7,123 bases of DNA, taken from positions 1 to 7,123 of the forward strand of contig DATBSD010000017.1 in the NCBI GenBank assembly GCA_036559965.1, read 5' to 3'. Source of the DNA: CSP1-4 sp036559965. GTDB lineage: Bacteria; Chloroflexota; Limnocylindria; Limnocylindrales; CSP1-4. The notes under the pieces are model-generated. The model saw only the letters and a list, made by a program, of their open reading frames with translations. It was not told where the DNA came from and did no database searches. Below, one piece after another: positions 1-6,810 of the stretch (position 1 is the first letter of the stretch; each line of letters starts with the position of its first letter). The position numbers and the translations under genes are program-made.

Positions 1-286
1 CGGCGCTGGGGTCGATCTCGATGAGCTGCCGGAACGCCGCCTCGGCTTCCGGCATCCGGCCGCCGTTGTAGTAGGCCCGGGCGAGCGGCTCGATGATCGA
101 GCCCTTGCCGGGCTCCAGCGTGCTCGCGCGCTCGAGCACGATGGCGGCCTGGGCGTGGTGGCGCTTGGCCAACAGCGACGTGCCGCGCTGGAGCAGACCA
201 TAGGCCGTCTCGCGCTCGGCGAGAGCATCGAGCAGCGCCGCGTCGTCGTCGGGCGGTGGTGCGTCGGCAGCATCGTCCGGTCGCAC
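1..286 (-). CDS. Tetratricopeptide-repeat protein, 3' part cut by window edge
   Basis: Reading leftward from GTG 286, the frame stays open to the window edge for 95 codons plus one base. The first ~17 residues are acidic and Pro/Ala rich, so probably disordered. Two TPR-like helical hairpins follow: about residues 28-62 (AYGLLQRGTSLLAKRHHAQA, ending LEPGKG) and 63-95 (PLARAYYNGGRMPEAEAAF, ending IEIDPSA), with the usual small residue / aromatic / A-x-x-x-F-x-x-x-L-x-x-x-P spacing. TPRs are protein-protein interaction scaffolds, so no enzyme role is implied. No signal peptide is visible and a cytoplasmic location is likely. The start lies 11 nt after the stop of the nicotinate phosphoribosyltransferase gene, so it is probably last or near last in the same operon. 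No good Shine-Dalgarno precedes the GTG, and there is no ATG in this frame nearby. The TPR call is good; start and function are uncertain. Confidence 0.75.
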   Translation of the reverse strand, partial: MRPDDAADAPPPDDDAALLDALAERETAYGLLQRGTSLLAKRHHAQAAIVLERASTLEPGKGSIIEPLARAYYNGGRMPEAEAAFRQLIEIDPSA

Positions 287-297
287 CGCGGGCTCTG

Positions 298-1335
298 CTA
301 GGGCGCCCGCCAGGCGTCGAGGTCGATGGGTCGGAGGCGTGGGCTGAGCGTCAGCCCGGGGATGCGCCCGCGCTTGGCGATGGCCTGGCCATCGATCTCC
401 TTGAGGTCCCCGGTGAAATCGATCGGCCGCGCGCCGCTGATGTACGACCCGACGGCGTACGAGTCGACCGGCGCGCTGTGGTCCTTGAAGTAGGTGATGC
501 GCTCGGGGTCGAGACCCCCGCTGACGATGATCTTGACCTTGTCGTAGCCCGCCTGATCGAGGCGTGCCCGGACCTCGTGGACGAGATCCGCCGTCACGCG
601 GCCGCGCTCCGAGGGGGTGTCGAGTCGGATGCCGTAGAGCCGGTCGCCGAGCGCGTGGGCGACGCGCAGCGCCTCCTCGGCCTCGTCGCGGAACGTGTCG
701 ACGAGCACGATGCGTGGCACCTCTGGCCCGAGGTCGCGATCGAACGCCTCGGCCGCCTTCACCGTGTCACCGAAGATGAGCACCAGCGAGTGCGGCATGG
801 TGCCCGTCGGGGCGAGGCCCGCCAGCCGGGCGCCGGCCGGCGTCGAGGCGCCGACGCAGCCGCCGACGATGGCGGCGTAGTCGAGGTTGTCGGTCACGTC
901 GGGATGGACGTGACGGGCGCCGAACGAGATGACCGGCGCGGGTGCGGCGATCTCGACGCACTCACGGGCGGCCGTCGCCCAACCGGTGCTCTGGGCCATG
1001 AGGCCGAGGACGGCGGTCTCATAGAGCCCGAACTGCCGATAGCGCGCACGGATCCGGAGCACGATCTCCTTGGGCGAGATGGCGTCGCCGTCGTCGAGCG
1101 CCTCGACGCGGACCTCGGCCGGATCGGCGCTCTCGAGCGCATGGGCAAGGAGGATCTTCGCCTCGTCGATGCCGCACAGGACGGCGTCCTGGCGGGCGAA
1201 GACCTCCATCGTCACGAGCGGGTCGAGGCCCTCGCGCCGGAGGATCTCCTCGGCGCGCGCGAAGTAGACGTCGGCGGACTCGCCAGACAGGATCTCGGTC
1301 GACGGGCGCCGTCGCTGCATGACGCGGTCAGCCAC
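298..1335 (-). CDS. pncB: Nicotinate phosphoribosyltransferase (NAD salvage)
   Basis: Converts nicotinate plus PRPP, with ATP, to nicotinate mononucleotide in the Preiss-Handler NAD salvage route; cytoplasmic. At 345 residues it matches the short archaeal/bacterial type rather than the longer enterobacterial enzyme. Visible family marks: an N-terminal TEILSGESADVYFARAEEIL segment (13-32); ISFGARHVHPD (136-146); the PTGTMPHS loop (176-183), whose His182 likely corresponds to the His phosphorylated in the E. coli/Salmonella enzymes (inference from GTxxH spacing); LVDTFRDE (211-218); GIRLDTPSERG (235-245); IIVSGGLD (269-276) as the phosphate-binding strand-loop; and the C-terminal DGQAIAKRGR (315-324). 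The GTG at 1335 is preferred over ATG 1320 because GGGAG sits 8 nt before it. It starts 18 nt after the zinc-peptidase stop and ends 11 nt before the TPR gene, so it looks like an operon member. The frame is intact with no sign of decay. Confidence 0.93.
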   Translation of the reverse strand: MADRVMQRRRPSTEILSGESADVYFARAEEILRREGLDPLVTMEVFARQDAVLCGIDEAKILLAHALESADPAEVRVEALDDGDAISPKEIVLRIRARYRQFGLYETAVLGLMAQSTGWATAARECVEIAAPAPVISFGARHVHPDVTDNLDYAAIVGGCVGASTPAGARLAGLAPTGTMPHSLVLIFGDTVKAAEAFDRDLGPEVPRIVLVDTFRDEAEEALRVAHALGDRLYGIRLDTPSERGRVTADLVHEVRARLDQAGYDKVKIIVSGGLDPERITYFKDHSAPVDSYAVGSYISGARPIDFTGDLKEIDGQAIAKRGRIPGLTLSPRLRPIDLDAWRAP

Positions 1336-1343
1336 GCGTGGCG

Positions 1344-1348
1344 CTCCC
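1344..1348 (-). promoter_or_regulatory. Shine-Dalgarno for pncB
   Basis: GGGAG (within CGGGAG) lies 8 nt upstream of GTG 1335 on the minus strand. It falls in the 18-nt gap after the upstream stop codon. This site supports GTG 1335 as the start rather than the in-frame ATG five codons later. Confidence 0.6.
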
Positions 1349-1353
1349 GAGGC

Positions 1354-3498
1354 TCACGATCGCGTGTCGCCCTCCGTGCTGGCCGGTGGATCCCCGTCGC
1401 CCGATGTCGCTGGCTCCGGACGGGCGGCGAGTGTAGCAGGGGCATTCGCGCCACCGACCGCAGCGGTCGCCTCGATCGCCGATCTCGACGCACGCCGCCG
1501 GCGGCGCACGATGACGACGCTGCCGGCACCCAGGACGAGCACGAACAACACACCGGCGCCGGCCATCGCCGCACGCTGCTGGCCGACCGACGCTGCACCG
1601 TCGATGAGCGCGACCGCCTCGGCCGCCTGGGCGACGGTGTCGGTCAGCCGGCCGGCCTCGTAGGCCTCGGCCGCCTCGGCGAGGTCGACCGTGGTGTCGG
1701 CGCCGAGCAACCCGAGGGCGACGAGCGGACCGCGCTCGGCCGCCAGTGTCCTCGTCGCGACCTCGACCGCCTCGATGGCCGCCAGCTGGTCGTCGGCGAG
1801 GTTGACGACCGGCTGGTAGCTCGTGCGGGCGGCCTCGAACGCCGACTCGAGGGCGCCTCCGTCGTCGAGCACCAGCGCGCCGCCTCGCCGCTCGATGGCC
1901 GAGCGCCGCTCGATGACGGTCTCGGCCATGTCGAGTTGATCGTCGACGCCGTCGAACGCCCAGCGCGCCAGGGGGGCCCGGATGGCCTGGCCCGGCAGCC
2001 AGCCGTCGGCCTCCGCGAGCAGGCTCGCGTAGCGCCGGACGACTCGTTCGTGATCGTCGAGCAGTGGACGCTCGGTGTCCGAGACGACCCAGGTCTCGAA
2101 CAGCGCGCCGGCCTCGCGCGAACCGCCCCGCTGCTGGAGCAGGTCGAGCAGGTAGCGCCAGTCGCGGAAGTCGGCCACGTTCGTGTGCCGTTCGGCCGGC
2201 GGCCGCCCCGCATAGGCGATCTCCTGGGCATCGGCGGCCGCCAGGACGTCGCGCATCGCCGGCTCCCCGATCTCGTCGAGCAGCGCGTCGAAGACGAGCC
2301 GCGAGGCGTCGTAGCCGTAGGCCTCGCGCTCGTGGGCGGCCTGGCTGTCGATGCGCTCCGGCGGCGCCCAGAGGTTGAGCGCGAAGGCGACGGGCGTGTC
2401 GCGATAGGCCACATCGGGCTTCGGCGGCGTCGACCCGAGCTCGACCAGTGCCCGTGCCGCGTAGGCGTCGGCGAGCCCCTCGCTGACCCAGCGCCCGGTC
2501 AGCAGCGCGTCGTTGAACCAGGCGTGGGCGGCTTCGTGGACGATGACCAGCTCGTCCGGCTCCTCGCTCATGAGGATCTCGTCGAGGACGCCCCGTTCGC
2601 CCGGGTCGTAGAAGCCGGCGTAGCCGCTCAGGCTGTCGGTCGCCGACTCGGTCACCCGCAGCGGGCCGATGACCGGCCAGTCGAGCCCGTGCAGGTCGTG
2701 CAGCGCGGCCAGCCCGCTCGTCAGCCGGTCTCGCACGCGCTGTGCCCAGAAGGCGTCCTCCGGCCATGAGCGGATCTCGAGCGCGCGCGCCTGGCCGTCG
2801 ACGTCGACGCTGACCTCCTCCACCTCGAGTGCGTCGGGACGCTCACCGCGCACGACGACGTACCAGCGCACATCGTCGACCGAGCCGCGCGTCTCGAGGA
2901 TGGTCCCGCCGTCGCTCGTGGCGCTGACCTCGATGGGTCCGCCGTTGGTGTCGACCTCATAGCCGGCCGGGACGACGATGCGCACCGTCGCCTGGTCGTC
3001 GCCGTGGGCGAAGGCGTAGAAGCTGAGGTAGGCGCGGCCGACGCGGATGGGGCTCGACGAGCGAGCGCCGCCGTCGGGCAGGTCGTAGGTCACCCGCAGA
3101 TCGGCGGTCTGGCCGAAGCGCACGTCGGGCCGCAGGTCGACCTGCACGATGTCGTAGCCGTCGCGCTCGCGGATGGTCGTCGGCAGCCGCCGGTCGCCGC
3201 GCATGACGCGGACATGCTCGGCCTGGTCGGGCACGGCCAGCGACCACTCCTGGATGAGCCAGTCGGTGGTCACGTTGCCGCTCGTCGTGCTTGGCCGGTC
3301 GTTGCTGATGGCGAGGTCGGAGACGACATGGACTCGCCGCCGTTGTGGCTGGACGTTGAGCGTCGTGTGGCCCGTGACGTTCACACCCTCGACGGCCGAG
3401 GCGGCCGGCGACAGACCGGGCATGCAGCCGATGGCCACGGCCAGGGCGGCGCCGGCCAGGCCAGCGACCAGCCGCCGGCCGGGACGCGCGGCGAGCAT
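1354..3498 (-). CDS. Secreted, membrane-anchored gluzincin-like zinc metallopeptidase
   Basis: A 714-residue predicted extracellular peptidase. Numbering from ATG 3498: a signal peptide covers about 1-35 (RPGRR, then a hydrophobic run, possible cleavage after PAASA). Residues ~36-245 look like a beta-rich N-terminal domain. The metallopeptidase core has HEAAH (321-325) for two zinc-binding His and the catalytic Glu, then WVSEGLADAYA (337-347) with Glu340 as probable third ligand, and YGYDASRLVFDAL (394-406), whose Tyr396 resembles the M1-type catalytic Tyr region. A helical C-terminal part is followed by one membrane segment (~643-664), an RRRRR stop-transfer (665-669) and a short Pro/Ala/Gly-rich tail. 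This predicts an enzyme outside the membrane with its C-terminus inside. The HExxH-to-Glu gap is 14 residues, shorter than the 18 of classic M1 and nearer 'peptidase MA-like' proteins, so substrate and exact family are open. ATG 3498 is two nt after the upstream stop; TTG 3504 overlaps that stop as TTGA and would add two residues. Confidence 0.82.
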   Translation of the reverse strand: MLAARPGRRLVAGLAGAALAVAIGCMPGLSPAASAVEGVNVTGHTTLNVQPQRRRVHVVSDLAISNDRPSTTSGNVTTDWLIQEWSLAVPDQAEHVRVMRGDRRLPTTIRERDGYDIVQVDLRPDVRFGQTADLRVTYDLPDGGARSSSPIRVGRAYLSFYAFAHGDDQATVRIVVPAGYEVDTNGGPIEVSATSDGGTILETRGSVDDVRWYVVVRGERPDALEVEEVSVDVDGQARALEIRSWPEDAFWAQRVRDRLTSGLAALHDLHGLDWPVIGPLRVTESATDSLSGYAGFYDPGERGVLDEILMSEEPDELVIVHEAAHAWFNDALLTGRWVSEGLADAYAARALVELGSTPPKPDVAYRDTPVAFALNLWAPPERIDSQAAHEREAYGYDASRLVFDALLDEIGEPAMRDVLAAADAQEIAYAGRPPAERHTNVADFRDWRYLLDLLQQRGGSREAGALFETWVVSDTERPLLDDHERVVRRYASLLAEADGWLPGQAIRAPLARWAFDGVDDQLDMAETVIERRSAIERRGGALVLDDGGALESAFEAARTSYQPVVNLADDQLAAIEAVEVATRTLAAERGPLVALGLLGADTTVDLAEAAEAYEAGRLTDTVAQAAEAVALIDGAASVGQQRAAMAGAGVLFVLVLGAGSVVIVRRRRRASRSAIEATAAVGGANAPATLAARPEPATSGDGDPPASTEGDTRS

Positions 3499-3500
3499 GG

Positions 3501-4079
3501 TCAAGAGGGCACCGCGGCCGTCGGCGGTGCGACCTCCGAGGCCTCAGCCGGTGGGCCCCCCGGCGATGCCGTCAGCTCGGCGATGTCCGCCGCGTAGCGG
3601 TCAAGCAGGTCGCTCGGCGGCGGATCGGTCGGGCGCGCCTGTGGCGGTCGCAGGGGCGTCGGCTGACCCAGGAAATCGGCCGATTCGTCGGCCAGCAGGT
3701 CGCACACCGCGACGAGCCTGGCGAGCGTCCGGCCGATGGCGTCCCGATCGAGCGCCTCGCCGGGAACTTCGGCGGTGAGCATGACCCGCTCGTCCTCCGA
3801 GAGGGCGAACTTGACGAAGGGCAGCTCGTCGTTCCAGCGGAGCAGTCGCCGGTAGGTCTTCCTGATGCCGTCCTTGAGCGCCGGCGCATAGTGCACCCAG
3901 GCGAGCACGCCGACACCGGGTGCGGCGATGATCGTGATCCGGATCTGGCGCCGGCGGTGGCCGTCGAGGCTGACGTCGAAGCTGGTGACACCTTCGCGGC
4001 TGGCGCGCTCGATGGGCGTCAGGGCCAGCTCGGCCAGCCAGGCGTCGATGGGCGGACTCGGTTCGCTCGCCCCGCTCAG
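3501..4079 (-). CDS. YbjN / CesT-like-fold protein, probable CTG start
   Basis: The first conventional start in this frame is GTG 3908 (135 codons), but it falls inside what reads as a beta strand. The frame stays open upstream and encodes believable protein: IDAWLAELALTPIERAS (11-27), then TSFDVSLDGHRRRQIRITII (32-51), running straight into the accepted part (GVLAWVHYAP, then LLRWNDELPFVKFALSEDE and RVMLTAEVPGEALD). The helix-strand-strand-strand order with 'N.. LPFVKFAL....V.L.AE.P' resembles YbjN and type III secretion chaperone-like (CesT-like) folds, which act in protein interactions; function here is unknown. No ATG, GTG or TTG occurs in the ~57 added codons or in the 20 codons before them. 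CTG 4079 overlaps the glgC stop as CTGA, an arrangement typical of translational coupling, and gives 192 residues. The C-terminal ~55 residues are Pro/Ala rich. It overlaps TTG 3504 and ends two nt before ATG 3498 of the peptidase gene. The coding call is firm; the start and family are moderate. Confidence 0.75.
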   Translation of the reverse strand: MSGASEPSPPIDAWLAELALTPIERASREGVTSFDVSLDGHRRRQIRITIIAAPGVGVLAWVHYAPALKDGIRKTYRRLLRWNDELPFVKFALSEDERVMLTAEVPGEALDRDAIGRTLARLVAVCDLLADESADFLGQPTPLRPPQARPTDPPPSDLLDRYAADIAELTASPGGPPAEASEVAPPTAAVPS

Positions 4080-5395
4080 ACGCTCGCCCGGCGCGGCGCC
4101 GGGACGCGGCGGGCCGGCCGCTCGTCCTCCTCGCTGGCGCCTGCCCGACGGTCGACCGACCCGCCGCTGCGCACGACCTTCGTCCGGAAGTCGGCCGCGC
4201 GGACGTTCTCGGCCACGCGGACGTTGCGCCCGAGGCGCTCGCCACGCGGGATGACGGAACGCTTGCCGATGACCGTGATGCCCGTGTTCAGGCGCGTCGG
4301 CTCCTGCCGGTTGGCGACCATCAGGTCGCTGCCCTCGCCGATGTGCGCGTTGGGTCCGACCGAGACCTCCTTGTCGAGGATGGAGCGATCGACGATGGCG
4401 CCGGCCCGGATGACGGTGTCGAACATGACGATGCTGTCGCGCACGACGGCGCCGATGTCGACGCGCACGCCGGGCGAGAGGACCGAGCGCTCGACGGTGC
4501 CGGCGATGAGACAGCCGTGGCTGATGAGGCTGTTGTGGATGTTGGCGGTCGGGCCGATGCGCGCCGGTGCGCGCTCCTCCGACCGGGTATGGATGAGCCA
4601 GTCGCGATCGTAGAGGTCGAGCTGAGGACGATCCTCGAGCAGGTCCATGTTCGCCTGCCAGTAGCTCTCGATGGTCCCCACGTCCTGCCAGTAGCCATCA
4701 AAGCGGTAGCCGTAGACGCGGGCCCGGTCGGCAAGCATGGCCGGGATGACATCGCGCCCGAAGTCGGTCAGGTCGTCGCGCAGCCAGCGCATGAGCGCCT
4801 TCTTGGAGAAAACATAGATGCCCATCGACGCCAGATCGCTCTTCGGCTTGGGCGGCTTCTCCTCCCAGTCGACGACGACGTCGCTCTCGCCGAGGGCCAG
4901 GATGCCGAAGCGGTGGGCATCGCCGATGGGCACCCGCCGCACGGCCACGGTCACGTCGGCTCGGCGTCGACGGTGCGCCTGGACGAAGGGGCTGTAGTCC
5001 ATCTTGTAGATGTGATCGCCGGCCAGGACGAGCACCAGGTCGCCCGGCGTCTGGCGGATGGTCTCGATGTTCTGGAGCACTGCGTCGGCCGTGCCGCGGT
5101 ACCACTCACTGGCGCGGCCGCGGGCGATGTACGGCTGGAGCATCCGGATGCCGCCCCGATTGCGGTCCAGGTCCCACGGCCGCCCGAGGCCGATGTGGTC
5201 GTTCAGTGAGCGGGGGTTGTACTGCGTCAGGACGACGACGTTGTCGATGCTCGAGTTGATGCAGTTGCTGAGCGCGAAGTCGATGATCCGGTACTTGCCA
5301 CCGAAGGGCACGGCCGGTTTGGCCCGCATGCTCGAGAGGATCGACAGGCGCTCACCCTCGCCGCCCGCCAGGATGACCGCCAGGACGCGCTTCAC
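4076..5395 (-). CDS. glgC: Glucose-1-phosphate adenylyltransferase (ADP-glucose pyrophosphorylase)
   Basis: Makes ADP-glucose from ATP and glucose-1-phosphate, the committed step of bacterial glycogen synthesis; a cytoplasmic, normally tetrameric enzyme. The 439 residues start at GTG 5395. N-terminal nucleotidyltransferase domain: LAGGEGERL (9-17; Arg16 equals E. coli Arg32), RAKPAVPFGGKYRIIDFALS (24-43), SEWYRGTADAVLQN (96-109; Tyr99 equals E. coli Tyr114), LAGDHIYKMDY (124-134; Asp127 equals catalytic Asp142), EEKP (178-181; Lys180 equals Lys195, glucose-1-phosphate), LASMGIYVF (188-196) and YWQDVGTIESYWQANMDLL (235-253). A left-handed beta-helix of hexapeptide-like repeats follows (~280-400). 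Residues ~410-439 are a charged, probably disordered tail. Catalytic residues are intact, but the E. coli activator Lys39 position is Met23. No glgA or glgB is in the window. The gene follows the M23 gene by 56 nt that contain a likely promoter, and overlaps the next gene. Confidence 0.96.
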   Translation of the reverse strand: MKRVLAVILAGGEGERLSILSSMRAKPAVPFGGKYRIIDFALSNCINSSIDNVVVLTQYNPRSLNDHIGLGRPWDLDRNRGGIRMLQPYIARGRASEWYRGTADAVLQNIETIRQTPGDLVLVLAGDHIYKMDYSPFVQAHRRRRADVTVAVRRVPIGDAHRFGILALGESDVVVDWEEKPPKPKSDLASMGIYVFSKKALMRWLRDDLTDFGRDVIPAMLADRARVYGYRFDGYWQDVGTIESYWQANMDLLEDRPQLDLYDRDWLIHTRSEERAPARIGPTANIHNSLISHGCLIAGTVERSVLSPGVRVDIGAVVRDSIVMFDTVIRAGAIVDRSILDKEVSVGPNAHIGEGSDLMVANRQEPTRLNTGITVIGKRSVIPRGERLGRNVRVAENVRAADFRTKVVRSGGSVDRRAGASEEDERPARRVPAPRRASV

Positions 5396-5401
5396 CCGGC
5401 G

Positions 5402-5430
5402 ATGCTACCGCGCGACGGCGGGGCCGTCAC
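5402..5430 (-). promoter_or_regulatory. Likely glgC promoter, close to the start codon (leaderless type)
   Basis: On the minus strand GTGACG (5430-5425; four of six match TTGACA) is followed by exactly 17 nt and TAGCAT (5407-5402; four of six match TATAAT, TAnnnT form). Only six nt then remain before GTG 5395, so transcription would begin at or next to the start codon. The lack of a convincing Shine-Dalgarno before glgC fits a leaderless mRNA. It would drive glgC and the four genes behind it. Seen by eye only. Confidence 0.5.
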
Positions 5431-5454
5431 CGGTCGCGATCACCGTCGCGATCA
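5430..5454 (-). repeat. Tandem 12/13-bp direct repeat abutting the glgC -35
   Basis: On the minus strand TGATCGCGACGG (5454-5443) is followed without a gap by TGATCGCGACCGG (5442-5430); the second copy has one extra C. Each copy contains the palindrome TCGCGA. The first copy includes the TGA stop of the M23 gene and the second shares its last base with the proposed -35. The position suits a transcription-factor site, but no regulator is identifiable. TCGCGATC-type words also occur inside genes of this G+C-rich window, so chance remains possible. Confidence 0.45.
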
Positions 5455-6786
5455 GAGGAACAGGCGCGGGTTGACGAATTCGTCCCGGAACTGGACCGCC
5501 CAGTGGAGGTGGGCGCCGGTCGAGTGGCCGGTGTTGCCCTCCCAGCCGATGACGTCGCCGCTGTCGATGTTCGCCCCCTGGAAGACGCGCGACGGCTTCC
5601 GCGCCTGGAGGTGCGCGTACCAGGTCACGAGGTCGCCCGAGTGGGCGATGATGACGATCCAGGCCCGGTCACCGGGCGGGTCCCAGGGGTTGTAGCCGAC
5701 GAACACGACGACCCCGTCGCCGGATGCGTGGACCGGCGTCCCGGATGCGGCCACGATGTCGATGCCGCGATGAAAGTGGTCGCAGCCGCCGAGCGGTGGC
5801 TCCCACGCGAAGCCGGTGCAGCCGAACTCCTGGGTCACGCGCCCGGACATCGGCCAGCGCAGCGTGCCGTTGTACTCGGACGGGATATTGCCCTTGCCGA
5901 GCTGCTGACGCACGAGGCGGTCGATCTCACCGCTCAGCTTGCCCTGTGCGGCAACCTGCGCCCGGAGCAGGGCGGCGGCGGCGGCCTTCGTCTTGGCGAT
6001 GCGCCTGAAGTCGGCCAGCTGGCGCTCCTGGATGCGCCGCGTCTCGGCCTCGAGCTTCTCAAGGCGCCGTTCGGCCGCCTCCAGCTTGGCTCGCTGATCC
6101 CGGATGGCCTGGGCCTGGATGGCGACTTCTTCGCGAACCTCCTCGGTCCGGAAGCGGGTCGAGTCGGTCGTGCGCTGGAGCTCGGCCATGGCGACCGTGT
6201 CCCGCTCGATGCGCGCCGCGAGGTCAGCATCCTGTTCGCCGACACGCAGATAGGTGCCCACCTGGGCGAGCACGTCGGTCAGTGAGTCGGACGTGAGGAC
6301 CTGCTCGAGCAGGCTCGTGCGCTGGAGCTTGTAGGCGTCGGCGACGCGCTGGCCGAGCAGGCGCTTCCGTTGCGCGAGGTCGGACTTCGCCTGGGCCAGC
6401 TCGTCCTCGAGGATGCCCAGGGTCCAATCGAGGTGCTCGAGCTCGCCGACGAGCTCGGCATAGCGAGCCTCGACCTTGGCGAGCGCCGCGATGGCGTCCT
6501 GGATGCGCTTGCGGATGACGGCCTGATCGGCATTGATGTCGTCAAGCTTGTTGGCCGTGGCGTCCAGCGCGTTGCGCAGGTCGACCTCGGCACCACGCAG
6601 GTCGGCGAGGGCGTCCTTCTGGTCGCGGATGCGCTGCTTGAGCGCCTTCTGCTGCCTGATGGCGTCGGACAGCTCGTCGGCGCGCACGGGCGGAGCACCG
6701 GCGCCGAGCGCGCCGGCCACGATGGGGACGATGAGCAGCAGGACCGCGAGCGCGCCCAGACGGTGCGTGCGAGGGCGGCGCGTCAC
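5452..6786 (-). CDS. Exported coiled-coil M23 family peptidoglycan endopeptidase (EnvC/NlpD-like layout)
   Basis: A predicted secreted zinc endopeptidase cleaving peptidoglycan cross-links, or an activator of such enzymes. Numbering from GTG 6786 (444 residues): signal peptide ~1-36 (RRPRTHR, long hydrophobic stretch, PPVRA/DE). A long Glu/Lys/Arg/Ala-rich coiled coil occupies ~37-295, with a break near 157-185 (QRTSLLEQVLTSDSLTDVL), as in EnvC-type proteins. The C-terminal LytM/M23 domain (~305-444) has HRGID (339-343; His339 and Asp343 zinc ligands), YAHL (His392) and HLHW (His426, His428), so the active-site set appears complete, unlike degenerate EnvC/NlpD activators. Cys323 and Cys335 could form a disulfide. 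The coiled coil suggests regulation by a divisome or FtsEX-type partner (inference). Start is uncertain: ATG 6873 adds 29 residues, and CTG 6804 has the best-placed Shine-Dalgarno. GTG 6786 gives the most typical signal peptide. glgC follows after 56 nt. Confidence 0.9.
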   Translation of the reverse strand: MTRRPRTHRLGALAVLLLIVPIVAGALGAGAPPVRADELSDAIRQQKALKQRIRDQKDALADLRGAEVDLRNALDATANKLDDINADQAVIRKRIQDAIAALAKVEARYAELVGELEHLDWTLGILEDELAQAKSDLAQRKRLLGQRVADAYKLQRTSLLEQVLTSDSLTDVLAQVGTYLRVGEQDADLAARIERDTVAMAELQRTTDSTRFRTEEVREEVAIQAQAIRDQRAKLEAAERRLEKLEAETRRIQERQLADFRRIAKTKAAAAALLRAQVAAQGKLSGEIDRLVRQQLGKGNIPSEYNGTLRWPMSGRVTQEFGCTGFAWEPPLGGCDHFHRGIDIVAASGTPVHASGDGVVVFVGYNPWDPPGDRAWIVIIAHSGDLVTWYAHLQARKPSRVFQGANIDSGDVIGWEGNTGHSTGAHLHWAVQFRDEFVNPRLFL

Positions 6787-6797
6787 GTTCGCTTCAT
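6783..6797 (-). other. Four-codon mini-ORF (MKRT) overlapping the M23 GTG
   Basis: ATG AAG CGA ACG TGA on the minus strand; its TGA overlaps GTG 6786 as GTGA. It is the tail of a longer open frame that does not look like a protein. Whether it is translated is unknown, but the arrangement would couple ribosome termination to M23 initiation. Confidence 0.25.
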
Positions 6798-6810
6798 CGT
6801 GCAGGCTTGG

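Noticed and set aside
1328..2767. 479-codon minus-strand frame overlapping the zinc-peptidase gene
   Set aside because: The product is Arg/Ala/Gly-rich without motifs, in a shifted frame of a gene with a clear HExxH site, signal peptide and membrane anchor.
256..2769. 837-codon open frame on the plus strand
   Set aside because: It runs antisense across pncB and most of the zinc-peptidase gene, both of which have recognisable motifs. Its product is low-complexity Arg/Gly/Asp/Val-rich sequence with no domain. Long antisense frames are expected opposite G+C-rich genes.
3601..4245. 214-codon minus-strand frame across the glgC/YbjN-like junction
   Set aside because: Arg/Ala/Ser-rich composition, out of frame with both recognisable products. 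The alternative frame at 3501-4079 gives a folded-looking protein.
4343..5209. 288-codon plus-strand frame opposite glgC
   Set aside because: Antisense shadow of a strongly conserved gene; Asp/Val/Arg-rich with no recognisable domain.
5503..6285. 260-codon plus-strand frame opposite the M23 gene
   Set aside because: Antisense to an intact M23 domain and coiled coil, with no start context and no motif of its own.
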